Shown piece by piece: positions 42,926 to 53,000 of a DNA stretch of 64,000 bases. Source of the stretch: an uncultured Clostridia bacterium. GTDB taxonomy: Bacteria; Bacillota; Clostridia; Oscillospirales; Acutalibacteraceae. Positions within the stretch are counted from its first letter, which is position 1; every line of letters begins with the position of its first letter. Made by a program: the position numbers and the translations under genes. A model generated the notes under the pieces. That model saw only the letters and a program-made list of their open reading frames with translations. It ran no database searches and was not told the origin of the DNA. Where the stretch lies: positions 31,311 to 95,310 of the forward strand of contig CAMNST010000008.1 in the NCBI GenBank assembly GCA_946555465.1, given 5' to 3'.

Positions 42926-42938
42926 TTCATAACATACT

Positions 42939-43583
42939 TTATCGCTCTTGTCTGCTTTTTAAATCTTCAAGAGATGTCGGAGAGGTATCAATTACCTCAA
43001 TTTTTCTTGCCTGCATCCAGAGTGACGGTGTAAGGCGAAGTTTATAACCGTAGCCTGCATCCATTTGCCAATGGGCCATCGGCGCTTCGGGCAAACCGTA
43101 GCAAGCAAGTATTGTCATAAGAACACCTGCATGACCTACTATTGCAATATTATCCGTACCTGTTTTTATACAGCCGTCGATAACCTTTTCAAACGCTGCG
43201 CAGATACGCTGGGCAAACTGAGCATTGCTTTCGCCAAACGGCGTTGTTGCATCTATTCCTCCGCTGAGCCATGTTTTAAAATCTTCATTATCCTTAAGTT
43301 CTTCAGCAGTAAGACCTTCAAATTCACCGAAATTGTATTCAATAAAATCATCAATAATTAAAATATTGTTTTCGGGAAACATAATTGCCGCAGAGTCTTT
43401 GCACCTTTTAAGAGGTGACGAGAAAACAGCCGAAACCTTTGGATAATGTTCGGTTGCTTTGATATTCCTGATGGCGGATATACTATCTGTAGTGAGTGGT
43501 AAATCTGTATGCCCAATATACTGTGCGTTTAAGTTTCCTTTGGTAAGACCATGCCGAAATAAGTAAATTGAATAAGTCTTCAT
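42939..43583 (-). CDS. Histidine phosphatase (phosphoglycerate-mutase-like) family protein
   Basis: 214 residues: the catalytic LFRHGLTKGN near 8-17 (His11), YIGHTDLPLT, FSSPLKRCKDSA near 54, YNFGEFEGLTAEEL near 85, GESNAQFAQR and the second catalytic His in IAIVGHAGVLMTIL near 149. The layout resembles alpha-ribazole phosphatase (CobC) as well as GpmB-like phosphatases. No cobalamin genes adjoin it, so I do not assign a substrate. Confidence 0.85.
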   Translation of the reverse strand: MKTYSIYLFRHGLTKGNLNAQYIGHTDLPLTTDSISAIRNIKATEHYPKVSAVFSSPLKRCKDSAAIMFPENNILIIDDFIEYNFGEFEGLTAEELKDNEDFKTWLSGGIDATTPFGESNAQFAQRICAAFEKVIDGCIKTGTDNIAIVGHAGVLMTILACYGLPEAPMAHWQMDAGYGYKLRLTPSLWMQARKIEVIDTSPTSLEDLKSRQER

Positions 43584-43642
43584 TTAAAAAATCTCCTTTT
43601 AAAGCCAAATATTACAAATAAATAACAAAACAAAATTTCCGC

Positions 43643-43683
43643 TTTACAAATAGTAATATCCGGATATATAATACTATTTGTAA
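43643..43683 (+). promoter_or_regulatory. Promoter overlapped by a 12-bp perfect inverted repeat (XRE operator)
   Basis: TTTACA (43643-43648), 18 bases, TATAAT (43667-43672). TTACAAATAGTA (43644-43655) and TACTATTTGTAA (43672-43683) are exact inverted copies overlapping the -35 box and lying just after the -10 box. A further perfect palindrome, ATATCCGGATAT (43656-43667), fills the spacer. Repressor binding would block polymerase. Confidence 0.8.
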
Positions 43684-43700
43684 TAAACGGAGGAGTTTTA

Positions 43701-44321
43701 ATGGATACGGAAAAAACAGAAAAGTTATCAAAATTTGCTGAGATACTTTCACAGTTAAGAAAAGAACGAGGAATAAGCCAAAAGAAGGCGGCTTCCGATC
43801 TTGGAATAAGCCAGGCTCTTCTCAGCCACTATGAAAAAGGAATCCGCGAATGCGGTCTTGATTTCGTTATAAAATGCAGCGAATACTATGGCGTTACCGC
43901 CGATTATCTTCTTGGAATAAGTGAAAGCCGAAACGGTGTTGACACATCATATCTGTCAGGGCTTACTTATGATGAAACCGCAGGAAATACGCTGATTGCA
44001 GGAACAAAGTTTTTACTTGATGTTATTGCAACAGCAAAAGACGAAGATGCTGCAAACTATATTTATGACTACTATACCCTTTGTGCATACAGAATTGCAC
44101 TTACTCTTGCAAAGACAGGCATGTTGCCCACAGAGTTATTCAAACTGGATCTTACCCTTGGCAAAGAACTTGCATCAGCGGCAATCGCAGTTGAAGACGC
44201 AAGATTTGTTTTTATTGAGGACAAGTCCCGCACCGGTACAGATCTTGCCGAAAGAACCGCACTGCACAAAATTATTGAAAAGGCAGAAGAACAGATTCTT
44301 TCAAGTTTCTTTATGAGTTAA
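43701..44321 (+). CDS. XRE-family regulator with C-terminal helical domain
   Basis: 206 residues: helix-turn-helix at 12-75 (LSQLRKERGISQKKAASDLGISQALLSHYEKGIRE, landmark LGISQALLSHYEKG), DYLLGISE, then a helical domain (about 85-206) of unknown function that could mediate dimerisation or sensing. It should bind the inverted repeat in its own promoter. CGGAGG precedes the ATG. No co-transcribed gene follows; mtnN is convergent. Confidence 0.85.
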   Translation: MDTEKTEKLSKFAEILSQLRKERGISQKKAASDLGISQALLSHYEKGIRECGLDFVIKCSEYYGVTADYLLGISESRNGVDTSYLSGLTYDETAGNTLIAGTKFLLDVIATAKDEDAANYIYDYYTLCAYRIALTLAKTGMLPTELFKLDLTLGKELASAAIAVEDARFVFIEDKSRTGTDLAERTALHKIIEKAEEQILSSFFMS

Positions 44322-44330
44322 TCAATATAG

Positions 44331-45038
44331 TTAAAAAAGAGCAAACTGATTTTGTTCGGATTTAATATACTCAACTATAATCGCTGTAGATATATCTGCA
44401 GCGATTTTTTTAAATGTAGGATAATCAATTGCAGATTTTTCATCGCCGCCGTCACTGATAGAGCGGATAACTGCAAAAGGAATGTTATTTGCGGCACAGG
44501 TGTGGCCGATAGCACCGCCCTCCATTTCACCGCAAATTGCATCAAATTCCGACGCGAGTTTATTTTTCAGATTGCTGTCGGCAATAAAAGTGTCACCGCT
44601 CGCAACCGTTCCGCGGTGAATTTTTTCGCCGTAATTTATTGCCGTTCTGCAGAGTCTTTCAGAAAGTTCTTTATCTGTTTTTATTTTTATAACATTAATT
44701 CCGTTAATAAAACCAAGCGGTTCACCTAAAGCGGTAATATCTATATCGTATTCACATACATCTGTAGCAATAACAACGTTTTTAACCACAACGTCTTCTG
44801 AAAGCGAACAGCCCACACCTATATTAATGATTTTATCAATATCAAAATTATCTATCATTGCCTGTGCACATATTGCAGCATTGACTTTGCCGGGCGAGCA
44901 GCGTGCAACACAGACCATTACCTCCTGAAGAAAACCGCAGACAAAATCAACACCCGCAATCCTTGTTACGGTTTTGTTTTTCACTCTGCTTTTTATTGCG
45001 TCAACTTCAACATCCATTGCTCCGATTATACCAAGCAT
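44331..45038 (-). CDS. mtnN: 5'-methylthioadenosine/S-adenosylhomocysteine nucleosidase
   Basis: 235 residues with the MtnN pattern: IIGAMDVEVDAIKSRV at 4-19 (catalytic Glu in MDVEVD), ARCSPGKVNAA near 45, NIGVGCSL near 72, SGDTFI near 147 and the substrate loop AICGEMEGGAIGHTCAANNIP (landmark GEMEGGAIGH near 168) and ISDGGDE. It cleaves MTA and SAH in methyl recycling and autoinducer-2 synthesis; luxS is not seen here. Confidence 0.93.
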   Translation of the reverse strand: MLGIIGAMDVEVDAIKSRVKNKTVTRIAGVDFVCGFLQEVMVCVARCSPGKVNAAICAQAMIDNFDIDKIINIGVGCSLSEDVVVKNVVIATDVCEYDIDITALGEPLGFINGINVIKIKTDKELSERLCRTAINYGEKIHRGTVASGDTFIADSNLKNKLASEFDAICGEMEGGAIGHTCAANNIPFAVIRSISDGGDEKSAIDYPTFKKIAADISTAIIVEYIKSEQNQFALF

Positions 45039-45140
45039 AAAAACACCTCATTTTAATTGTGCAGTATAATAAAATGTACCCAACATATAGTGTTATTATA
45101 ATATATTATAATAATAAAAACAAGATTATTCAATTTTTTA

Positions 45141-45170
45141 TTGACAAGTATTGTACTTTTAATATATAAT
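45141..45170 (+). promoter_or_regulatory. Promoter and structured leader of rpmH
   Basis: TTGACA (45141-45146), 18 bases, TATAAT (45165-45170). The leader up to the gene is about 145 bases and contains CTGCAC/GTGCAG (45250-45268) and a hairpin of AAAAGATTAA with TTTAGTCTTTT (45276-45302) just before the ribosome site. The role of this hairpin is not known. Confidence 0.65.
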
Positions 45171-45321
45171 ATCTACCGATATTGTGGAGTTGTATCCCTA
45201 TCAGTAAAAACAGCCTGAAAACATCTGAAAAGGTGCCAATGGCTTTTGCCTGCACTAAACCCGTGCAGAGATTATAAAAGATTAAGACAAGTTTAGTCTT
45301 TTGAATGGAGTGAAAAAAGAG

Positions 45322-45456
45322 ATGAAAAGAACTTTCCAGCCTAAGAAGAGACACGCTAAAAAAGAGCATGGTTTCAGAAAGAGAATGTCAACAAAAAATG
45401 GTAGAAAGGTACTTGCCCGCCGCCGTGCAAAGGGAAGAAAGTCGCTTTCTTACTAA
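45322..45456 (+). CDS. rpmH: 50S ribosomal protein L34
   Basis: 44 residues, [18 protein letters not shown], then [20 protein letters not shown] and a KSLSY end: the full conserved L34. Length is typical. It begins the rpmH-rnpA-yidD-yidC-jag cluster that marks the origin region in many Firmicutes, though dnaA is not upstream here. Confidence 0.97.
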   Translation: MKRTFQPKKRHAKKEHGFRKRMSTKNGRKVLARRRAKGRKSLSY

Positions 45457-45477
45457 TTACCGATTGGGAGTGATTAG

Positions 45478-45810
45478 GTGAAAAGCAAAACCTTAAAAGA
45501 AAACAAGGATTTTCGCAGACTTTATTACACCGGAAAATCCCGGGCAGATTCATGCCTTGTTACCTATGTTTCAAAAAGCCGCCGCAATGAAACAAGAGTC
45601 GGCATTACAAGCAGCAAAAAAATAGGAAAAGCCGTTGAGCGAAACAGAGCAAGAAGGCTTATCCGTGCATCATTTTCTTTTTTTGAAAATGATTTGAATG
45701 CAAACTACGACATAGTATTTGTTGCAAGGTCAAAAACAACTAAGGTAAAAATGCAGGACGTTAAAGAGCAGATGGAAACGCAGTTAAAAGCATTGGGTGC
45801 CATAAATTGA
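45478..45810 (+). CDS. rnpA: Ribonuclease P protein component
   Basis: 110 residues from GTG 45478, with GGGAG upstream. Family motifs: [16 protein letters not shown] near 5, [26 protein letters not shown] near 40 (the RNR motif, landmark [13 protein letters not shown]). It helps the RNase P RNA cut tRNA 5' leaders. It lies 21 bases after rpmH. Confidence 0.95.
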   Translation: MKSKTLKENKDFRRLYYTGKSRADSCLVTYVSKSRRNETRVGITSSKKIGKAVERNRARRLIRASFSFFENDLNANYDIVFVARSKTTKVKMQDVKEQMETQLKALGAIN

Positions 45811-46055
45811 AAGAACTAATTAAAAAGTTTTTGATTTTTCTTATAAAAACATATCAGATGACGCTCAGTCCGCGAATTTCTCACGGAAGTTGCCGTTACT
45901 ATCCCACCTGTTCCAGTTATGCCATTGAGGCTATTGAAATTCATGGAATAATAAAAGGTTCTGCCCTTGCCTTTTGGAGAATTTTAAGGTGCAACCCTTT
46001 CTGTAAGGGAGGCTATGACCCTGTTCCCCCTAAAAAAACAGAAGAGGACAATTAA
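45807..46055 (+). CDS. yidD: Membrane protein insertion efficiency factor YidD
   Basis: 82 residues from TTG 45807, overlapping the rnpA stop. An N-terminal amphipathic helix ([19 protein letters not shown]) is followed by the family signature [19 protein letters not shown] near 30 (landmark PTCSSYA) and [14 protein letters not shown] near 63. It assists YidC/Sec insertion. Confidence 0.93.
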   Translation: MKELIKKFLIFLIKTYQMTLSPRISHGSCRYYPTCSSYAIEAIEIHGIIKGSALAFWRILRCNPFCKGGYDPVPPKKTEEDN

Positions 46056-47083
46056 TGAATAGTATTTTACTTGCTACTAATGCTGTATCAAATGGTGTCG
46101 CAATATTCAAACCGCTTTATTGGGTATTCGGTAAATGCATGGAATTTCTTTTGCAGATTCTTGACAACGAGTATTTTGCAGCGATTGTTATCTTTACCAT
46201 ACTGACTCGTCTGATACTTTTACCGTTCAATATCAAGCAGCAAAAAACAATGGCAAGAACAACAAGACTTCAGCCTAAAATACAAAAAATTCAGAAGAAG
46301 TATGCATATACCGGCAACGATCCTAACGAACGCCGCAGAATGCAGACCAAAATGAACGAAGAAATGCAGGCGCTCTATGCAAGAGAAGGCCACAACCCTA
46401 TGCAGATGGGCTGCGGACCAATGGCATTTCAGATGATTTTCCTTATGGGTATCGTAGGTATTATTTATTACCCTATCTCATATGTTATAGGTTTAGGTGA
46501 TTTTGCAGACAATTCTCAGCAGATACTTGATGTTATTTTACCTATTTATCAGGGTATCGTCGGAAATCCCGATGCAAAAATAACCTATATTCAGTTAAAC
46601 ATCATTGAAAACTTTGATGCTTACCGCGAAGTGCTTCAAACTGAATTTCCAATGTTTACAGACAGTGTGTGCTCACAGATTACAATGCTGCGTGACGGTA
46701 TGAATCTGTTTGGTCTTGATATGACAGCAGTTCCGCACTGGAAAGACGGAATTATCGTTATTATTCCTATCCTCTGTCTTGTAACATCCCTCGGCTCAAG
46801 TTTTATTTCAACAAGAATTCAGAAAAAGAACAACCCTGCCGCTGCTCAGCAAAACAGCCAGATGATGATTATGATGTTAATGATGCCTTTCTTCTCATTC
46901 TACATCTCATTCAAGGTTACGGCAGCCGTTGGTTTTTACTGGATTATATCAAACCTTGTTGCCATTTTACAGCAGTTATTTATAGCAAAACAGTTCCCTC
47001 CCAAAAAGACACAGGCAAAACTTATGGTTGAAAATACCATTGAGCGCCGTTCTCGTGAGGAAAATATTAAGAAAACTAAATAA
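46055..47083 (+). CDS. yidC: Membrane protein insertase YidC/OxaI
   Basis: 342 residues. About five membrane segments, with the OXA1 core at about 40-110 and 240-315: TRLILLPFNIKQQKTMARTTRLQPKIQKIQKKY (landmark RLILLPFNIKQQ near 51), then YWIISNLVAILQQ near 305. A larger extracellular loop (about 145-225) separates the hairpin helices. Gram-positive type without the large periplasmic domain; no lipobox is evident at the N-terminus. TAATG overlap with yidD. Confidence 0.93.
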   Translation: MNSILLATNAVSNGVAIFKPLYWVFGKCMEFLLQILDNEYFAAIVIFTILTRLILLPFNIKQQKTMARTTRLQPKIQKIQKKYAYTGNDPNERRRMQTKMNEEMQALYAREGHNPMQMGCGPMAFQMIFLMGIVGIIYYPISYVIGLGDFADNSQQILDVILPIYQGIVGNPDAKITYIQLNIIENFDAYREVLQTEFPMFTDSVCSQITMLRDGMNLFGLDMTAVPHWKDGIIVIIPILCLVTSLGSSFISTRIQKKNNPAAAQQNSQMMIMMLMMPFFSFYISFKVTAAVGFYWIISNLVAILQQLFIAKQFPPKKTQAKLMVENTIERRSREENIKKTK

Positions 47084-47098
47084 TTATCGGAGGATTAT

Positions 47099-48025
47099 AT
47101 GATAAAGGAATTTATCGGTACCGGTAAAACTATTGATGAGGCAACACTTTCTGCTAAAACCGGGCTTAATGCTCCGCTTACAGCCGATATTAAAATTGAG
47201 GTTATCCAGATGCCAAAAAGCAAAATACTCGGTTTGTTCGGCGGATGTGATGCTCAGGTAAAAGCAAGTTATGATGATGGTGTTAAGGAGAAGAAAAACG
47301 CAAAAACTCCTAAAAAATCACCTGCTAAAAAGCCTGTAAATGAAGAAAAGAAACCTGTTCATAAAAAGCAGAATGCCCCTGCGAAAACTGTTTCAAAGGA
47401 AGCAAAGCCTGCTAACGAACCAATCAGCAATAGTGATATCGATTTAAATTATGTAAATTCTTATGTTAAAACAATCATTGATGGTTTTAACGTTAAGGAT
47501 GCACAGGTAACATCAAAAATTGTTGATGGTGTTGTTGATATTAACATTGAATGCGACGATTACGGAATTATTATCGGACGTCGCGGAGAAACTTTGGATG
47601 CGCTTCAGTATCTTACAAGTCTTGCAATAAAAAATGTTACACAGAAATATATCCGTGTAACCATAAATGTCGGCGATTACCGCGCTAAAAGAGAAGAAAC
47701 TCTTAAAGCACTCGCGATAAAAAATGCTAACTATGTTGCAAGAACCGGCAGAAGACACACTTTTGAGCCAATGAATCCGTATGAAAGAAGAATTATCCAC
47801 ACTGCAGTTCAGAATGTTGAAGGTGTTATTTCACGTTCGGTAGGCAGCGGAATGGACAGAAAAGTTCTTCTTGAACCGGAAGGCGGAGTTAAACGCAATT
47901 ACAACAACACAAAAAGAAACTCAAGACCTGCTGCTGAAAAACGTGAATCTCAGCCTAACAGAGAAAAGCGAGTTGACAGAGCAGATATTCCGAAATTCGG
48001 TAAAATTGAGATTAATAAAGACTAA
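47099..48025 (+). CDS. jag: RNA-binding protein Jag/KhpB
   Basis: 308 residues: Jag-N (1-55, EFIGTGKTIDEA, ILGLFG), a Lys/Pro-rich linker (60-115), a KH domain (about 120-195, with IIIGRRGETLDALQYLTSL near 157) and an R3H domain (about 200-262, with RREETL-like then HTFEPMNPYERRIIH near 222). A basic, disordered tail follows. KhpA-KhpB acts as a RNA chaperone linked to cell elongation. It follows yidC as usual. Confidence 0.93.
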   Translation: MIKEFIGTGKTIDEATLSAKTGLNAPLTADIKIEVIQMPKSKILGLFGGCDAQVKASYDDGVKEKKNAKTPKKSPAKKPVNEEKKPVHKKQNAPAKTVSKEAKPANEPISNSDIDLNYVNSYVKTIIDGFNVKDAQVTSKIVDGVVDINIECDDYGIIIGRRGETLDALQYLTSLAIKNVTQKYIRVTINVGDYRAKREETLKALAIKNANYVARTGRRHTFEPMNPYERRIIHTAVQNVEGVISRSVGSGMDRKVLLEPEGGVKRNYNNTKRNSRPAAEKRESQPNREKRVDRADIPKFGKIEINKD

Positions 48026-48053
48026 TTATAAGGGAATGTCCCTTATTTATAAA

Positions 48054-48088
48054 AACAGCGGACATTATTTGTCCGCTGTTCTTATTTT
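48054..48088 (+). terminator. Terminator between jag and mnmE
   Basis: AACAGCGGACA pairs with TGTCCGCTGTT around TTATT, then CTTATTTT. It may only partly terminate, since mnmE follows in the same direction. Confidence 0.75.
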
Positions 48089-48106
48089 GGAAAGGAGATA
48101 ATGCAT

Positions 48107-49474
48107 ATGTCTGAAACAACAATAGCAGCCATTGCCACAGGAAACAGTGCGGCAGGAATAGGCGTAATCAGAATAAGCGGTACTGATGCCATCAAAATTG
48201 CACAAAAAGTTTTCATTGCGGCAGACGGCACTCCGCTTTCCGATTTAAAAGGTTACACTGCAAAATTCGGAAATGTATATTCCGGCGAAAAAAAATTTGA
48301 CAATGCAGTTGCACTGATTTTCAAAGCACCTAAAAGTTACACAGGTGAAGACGTTGTTGAAATCTCTGTTCACGGCGGCATTTTTATTGTTGAAAAAACT
48401 CTGGAAGAAGTATTTAAAGCAGGAGCCGTTCCCGCACAGGCAGGCGAATTTACAAAACGTGCCTTTTTGAACGGAAAAATGGACCTGACCCAGGCAGAAA
48501 GCGTTGCCGCACTTATATCTGCACAGGGTGATGAGGCGGTCAGCGCATCTTTCAATATGCTTCAGGGTTCTTTGAGCAATAAAATCAACTCGGTTTTGGA
48601 CCAACTTATTGGCTGCAGTGCTTCAATGGCAGCATGGGTTGACTATCCCGACGAGGAAATACCGGATTTAAGCGAAGAGTCGCTTGCAGAAATTCTTGAA
48701 AACGCGGAATTTCTTCTCTCGGATTTAATTAAAAATTACGAAAACGGCATTATTATGACACAAGGGATTGATACTGCTATTGTCGGCAGACCCAATGCAG
48801 GCAAATCGACGCTGATGAATATGCTTGCCGGAAGAGAAAAAAGCATTGTTACCCATATAGAAGGAACAACGCGCGATATAGTTGAAGAATCCGTTCGTCT
48901 CGGAACGATGGTGCTTCATCTGTCGGATACTGCAGGAATACGGAAAAGCAACGATATAGTTGAATCTATCGGAATTCAAAAAGCAATAAAAAAAATAGAG
49001 AGTGCCTCGCTTATACTTGCTGTTTTTGATAATTCTCAGCCGCTTTGCAATGACGATTTAATGATTATTGAAAACTGCAAAAACAAACCTTCTGTTGCAG
49101 TGATAAATAAAAATGATCTTGAAAACAAACTTGATACACATGAAATTGAAACAAAGTTCAGCAAAACAGTTTATATTTCTGCAAAAAATAATATCGGTTT
49201 ATCTGCTCTTGAAAAAACGGTAAAAGAACTTTTGGGTATTTCAAAATTCGATTCATCCCAGCCGATCCTTGCCAATCAGCGCCAAAAACTCTGCGTTTTG
49301 AACGCACTTGAACATATAAAACAGGCACTTGACGGACTCCATATCGGAATAACCTATGATGCCATAAACGTTATGATTGACAGTGCTGTTGATGAACTTT
49401 TATCACTTACAGGAAAAAAAGCAACAGAAGAAGTTGTAAACAATATTTTCAGCCGTTTTTGTGTCGGCAAATAA
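48107..49474 (+). CDS. mnmE: tRNA modification GTPase MnmE
   Basis: 455 residues from ATG 48107; the in-frame ATG at 48101 lies too close to the AAGGAG site. N-terminal folate domain (TIAAIATGNSAAGIGVIRISG, landmark GIGVIRISG), helical domain, and G domain: G1 GRPNAGKS near 226, G2 EGTTRD, G3 DTAG near 270, G4 NKND near 335. The C-terminal Cys is in FCVGK. With MnmG it makes cmnm5U34 in tRNA. Confidence 0.96.
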   Translation: MSETTIAAIATGNSAAGIGVIRISGTDAIKIAQKVFIAADGTPLSDLKGYTAKFGNVYSGEKKFDNAVALIFKAPKSYTGEDVVEISVHGGIFIVEKTLEEVFKAGAVPAQAGEFTKRAFLNGKMDLTQAESVAALISAQGDEAVSASFNMLQGSLSNKINSVLDQLIGCSASMAAWVDYPDEEIPDLSEESLAEILENAEFLLSDLIKNYENGIIMTQGIDTAIVGRPNAGKSTLMNMLAGREKSIVTHIEGTTRDIVEESVRLGTMVLHLSDTAGIRKSNDIVESIGIQKAIKKIESASLILAVFDNSQPLCNDDLMIIENCKNKPSVAVINKNDLENKLDTHEIETKFSKTVYISAKNNIGLSALEKTVKELLGISKFDSSQPILANQRQKLCVLNALEHIKQALDGLHIGITYDAINVMIDSAVDELLSLTGKKATEEVVNNIFSRFCVGK

Positions 49475-49530
49475 AAAACATACTGAAAACTTTTTAATTA
49501 TAAACAGGAAACATTAGCAAAGGAAAAATT

Positions 49531-51396
49531 ATGGAATATTTTGCTGAAAAATATGATGTAATCGTAATAGGTGCCGGACATGCGGGAATCGAAGCAAGTC
49601 TTGCTTCGGCACGTCTTGGCTGCAAAACTGCAGTTTTTACAATAAATCTTGACTGGGTAGGAAATATGCCCTGTAATCCCTCTATCGGAGGAACATCAAA
49701 AGGTCATCTTGTAAGAGAAATTGATGCTCTCGGCGGTGAAATGGGAAAAGCGGCAGATAAATACTCGCTCCAATCAAGAATGCTTAATCTCGGAAAAGGA
49801 CCTGCCGTGCATTCTCTCAGAGCACAGATTGACAGAAGAGAATACTCTGCCGGTATGAAACATACTCTTGAACTTGAAAAAAATCTTGATATGCGCCAGG
49901 GCGAAATTATCGACATAAAAAAAACAGACGATCATTTATGGCAGGTAAAAACAAAACTTGAGGCGCTTTTTACCGCTAAGGCAGTTATAATTGCTACGGG
50001 AACTTTTCTTGGCGGCCGGGTTTACATAGGCGATATTTCATACGAAAGCGGACCTGACGGAATGTTCCCCGCCACAGAACTTTCAAAGGCTTTGAAAAAA
50101 CTCAACATTCCTTTGCGCAGATTTAAAACAGGAACCCCATCCCGTGTAAACAGGCAGTCTATAGACTTTTCAAAACTTGAGGAACAAACCGGTGATGAAG
50201 AAACCGTGCCTTTCAGTTTTGAAACCGAAACACCCCCTGAAAACAAAGTTTCCTGCCATATTACATATACAAATGAAAAAACCAAACAGATTATTCTTGA
50301 TAATCTTCACCGCAGCCCGATGTATTCGGGAAAAATAGAGGGCAAAGGACCTCGCTACTGCCCATCCTTTGAAGACAAAATCGTGAGATTTGCCGATAAA
50401 GAAAGACACCAGTTATTTATTGAACCGTGCGGTCTGAATACAGAAGAAATGTATCTTCAGGGATTATCATCTTCACTTCCGGAAGATGTTCAACTTGCTT
50501 TTATCAGAACGATACCCGGACTTGAAAATGCTCAGGTAATGCGAACTGCATATGCTATTGAATATGACTGTGTTGACCCCACTGCTCTTAAGGCAACTCT
50601 TGAATTTAACGATATTGAGGGCCTTTACGGTGCCGGTCAGTTCAACGGCTCAAGCGGCTATGAAGAGGCTGCTGCCCAGGGGCTTGTTGCCGGTATCAAT
50701 GCAGCACTTAAAATTCAGGGCAAAGAACCGCTGGTTCTTGACCGAGGCGGATCTTATATCGGAACTCTTATTGATGACTTAATAACCAAAGGCTGTACAG
50801 ACCCCTACAGAATGATGACAAGCCGCAGCGAATACCGCTTAGTTTTGCGACAGGATAACGCAGATGTTCGATTAACTCCGATTGGTTACAAAATAGGCTT
50901 GATTTCACAGGCAAGATATGATAAATTTTTAATTAAGGAGGAAAATGTTGAGAAGGAATTCAAAAGAATAACAGAAAAATCAATTCCTCTCACAGATACT
51001 CTTCAGGAAATACTTATTCAATGCGGCACTGCTCCGCTTCAGCGCGGCTGCAAAATGATTGAACTTTTAAAACGCCCACAGGTTAAATATAAAGATTTAA
51101 CACCTGTCGACGACGATCGCCCCGATTTGCCGAATGAAATTTTTGAACAAGTTGAAATTGCGGTAAAATATGAAGGTTATATTGCAAGACAAGAGCAGCA
51201 GATAAAAGAAATGCGCCGTATCGAGTGCAAAAAGATTCCAAGTGATATTGATTATACCGCTTTAAAGGGTCTACGTCTTGAAGCAGTTGAAAAACTATCA
51301 AAAATCCGACCTGAAAATTTAGGACAGGCAAGCAGAATCAGCGGTGTTAACCCTGCGGATATCACTGCTCTCAATATAATTTTGGAGACATTATGA
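49531..51396 (+). CDS. mnmG: tRNA uridine-5-carboxymethylaminomethyl modification enzyme MnmG
   Basis: 621 residues: FAD site [21 protein letters not shown] near 10 (landmark GAGHAGIEA), [22 protein letters not shown] near 49 (landmark [19 protein letters not shown]), [11 protein letters not shown], the catalytic [10 protein letters not shown] near 198 and the C-terminal helical domain that docks MnmE and tRNA. It lies 56 bases after mnmE and overlaps rsmG by four bases. Confidence 0.97.
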   Translation: MEYFAEKYDVIVIGAGHAGIEASLASARLGCKTAVFTINLDWVGNMPCNPSIGGTSKGHLVREIDALGGEMGKAADKYSLQSRMLNLGKGPAVHSLRAQIDRREYSAGMKHTLELEKNLDMRQGEIIDIKKTDDHLWQVKTKLEALFTAKAVIIATGTFLGGRVYIGDISYESGPDGMFPATELSKALKKLNIPLRRFKTGTPSRVNRQSIDFSKLEEQTGDEETVPFSFETETPPENKVSCHITYTNEKTKQIILDNLHRSPMYSGKIEGKGPRYCPSFEDKIVRFADKERHQLFIEPCGLNTEEMYLQGLSSSLPEDVQLAFIRTIPGLENAQVMRTAYAIEYDCVDPTALKATLEFNDIEGLYGAGQFNGSSGYEEAAAQGLVAGINAALKIQGKEPLVLDRGGSYIGTLIDDLITKGCTDPYRMMTSRSEYRLVLRQDNADVRLTPIGYKIGLISQARYDKFLIKEENVEKEFKRITEKSIPLTDTLQEILIQCGTAPLQRGCKMIELLKRPQVKYKDLTPVDDDRPDLPNEIFEQVEIAVKYEGYIARQEQQIKEMRRIECKKIPSDIDYTALKGLRLEAVEKLSKIRPENLGQASRISGVNPADITALNIILETL

Positions 51397-52103
51397 TTAA
51401 TTATGATTTACTGAAAAACGAAACAAAAAAAATCGGACTGGATCTTGATACATACGGGCTTGAAAGATTTGATTCCTATGCAGAAAGACTTGTTCGCTGG
51501 AATGAACATGTCAATCTCACCGCTATTACCGAACCCGATGACATTGTAATAAAACACTTTGTAGACAGCCTTTGCGTTCTTAAGTATGTTACAATGAAAA
51601 AAAATGAAAAACTTGTTGATATCGGCAGCGGCGGCGGATTCCCCGGTCTTCCCCTGCTTATTGCTAATCCTCAACTTGATGTTAATTTTGTTGACAGCGT
51701 AGGAAAAAAACTCGGATTTATAAAAGATGTACTGCGTTCCTCCGGTTTGATTGGAACAGTAACTCACGAAAGGGCAGAAGAACTCGGCAAGAATAACAGC
51801 CACCGTGAAAAATATGACTATGCAACCGCACGTGCCGTTGCACCGCTTAATACTTTATGTGAATATGCTCTTCCTCTTGTGAAACAGGGCGGACTGTTTA
51901 TTGCGCTTAAAGGTCCTGATATTCAGGCGGAACTCAACGCTGCAGCAAATGCAATCAAGGTGCTCGGCGGTGAAGTTGCCAAGGCGGTTGAATACAAACT
52001 TCCGAACGGCGATAATCGAAGCCTTATTATTATAAGAAAAATTTCGCACACTCCGACAAAATATCCAAGAAAGTCTAAAAAAATTGATACACGGCCATTA
52101 TAA
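51393..52103 (+). CDS. rsmG: 16S rRNA (guanine527-N7)-methyltransferase RsmG
   Basis: 236 residues: [20 protein letters not shown] near 25 (landmark [10 protein letters not shown]), KHFVDSL near 51, the SAM site [17 protein letters not shown] near 71 and TARAVAPL near 142. It methylates G527 of 16S rRNA; loss gives low-level streptomycin resistance in other bacteria. A terminator follows at 52127-52159. Confidence 0.96.
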   Translation: MINYDLLKNETKKIGLDLDTYGLERFDSYAERLVRWNEHVNLTAITEPDDIVIKHFVDSLCVLKYVTMKKNEKLVDIGSGGGFPGLPLLIANPQLDVNFVDSVGKKLGFIKDVLRSSGLIGTVTHERAEELGKNNSHREKYDYATARAVAPLNTLCEYALPLVKQGGLFIALKGPDIQAELNAAANAIKVLGGEVAKAVEYKLPNGDNRSLIIIRKISHTPTKYPRKSKKIDTRPL

Positions 52104-52126
52104 TATAATAAGTATATGTCGAACTT

Positions 52127-52159
52127 AAAGGATTTCTCTCGATGAGAAATCCTTTTTTT
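52127..52159 (+). terminator. Terminator after rsmG
   Basis: AAAGGATTTCTC pairs with GAGAAATCCTTT, followed by a run of Ts. Confidence 0.9.
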
Positions 52160-52202
52160 CTGTTAAACAATGTGGTATAGTTATATCAAGGAGATGAGGT
52201 AA

Positions 52203-53000
52203 TTGCAGCAGATAGTTGAAATACCTACCGAAAAACTGCTCCCTAACCCCTACCAGCCAAGAAAGCAGTTTAAAAGCGAGGACATGCTATCCCTTGCAAA
52301 CTCAATAAAAGAAAACGGCGTTCTTCAGCCGCTTCTCTGCCGTCAGATAAATAACAGCGACTATTATGAGATTGTGGCCGGCGAAAGACGTTTGAGAGCC
52401 TCCATTCTCGCAAATCTGCAAAAAGTTCCATGTGTAATAATAGAGTGTGACTATGAATCAAGTGCTGTATTTTCCATTCTTGAAAATATTCAGCGAAGCG
52501 ATCTGGGATTTTTTGAAGAAGCACAGGCAATAAGTCAGTTAATCAGTCATTTTGGATTAACACAGGAGCAAATAGGAAAAAAACTCGGAAAAAGTCAATC
52601 TGCTCTGTCGAATAAACTAAGACTTTTGAAACTTCCTGTTGATGTAAGATATTTTATAGAAAAAGAAGGTCTTACTGAAAGACATGCCAGAGCGCTCCTC
52701 CGCCTTGACAATGAAAAAGATATGTGGACAACGCTTAAACTGATAAGTGAAAAACACCTTAATGTTGAGCAGACTGATGCGTATATTGACACAATAACCG
52801 ATAAAAAAGTTAAGCCACATCATAATGTAGTAAAAATATTTAAAGATGTACGCATTTTCGTTAATACCTTTAACAAGGCAATACAGACAATGAAAGACGC
52901 AGGTATTAACGCCGAATCAAACAAAACAGAAACAGAAGAATACATTGAATTCAGGGTGAGAATACCCAAAGACACACACAAGTGTACTAACTCTGCTTAA
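52203..53000 (+). CDS. noc: ParB-family nucleoid occlusion-type protein (Noc-like)
   Basis: 265 residues from TTG 52203 with GGAGATGAGG upstream. ParB/Noc N-terminal CTPase motifs: LLPNPYQPRKQF near 13, EIVAGERRLRASILAN near 61, ENIQRSDLGFFEEAQAI near 92 (landmark ENIQRSDL). The HTH is LTQEQIGKKLGKSQSALSNKLRLLKLP near 120 (landmark KSQSALSNKLRLL). Its position between rsmG and parA is that of Noc in Bacillus, but Noc and a second ParB cannot be told apart reliably from sequence. I saw no ATTTCCCGGGAAAT Noc site in the window. Confidence 0.85.
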   Translation: MQQIVEIPTEKLLPNPYQPRKQFKSEDMLSLANSIKENGVLQPLLCRQINNSDYYEIVAGERRLRASILANLQKVPCVIIECDYESSAVFSILENIQRSDLGFFEEAQAISQLISHFGLTQEQIGKKLGKSQSALSNKLRLLKLPVDVRYFIEKEGLTERHARALLRLDNEKDMWTTLKLISEKHLNVEQTDAYIDTITDKKVKPHHNVVKIFKDVRIFVNTFNKAIQTMKDAGINAESNKTETEEYIEFRVRIPKDTHKCTNSA

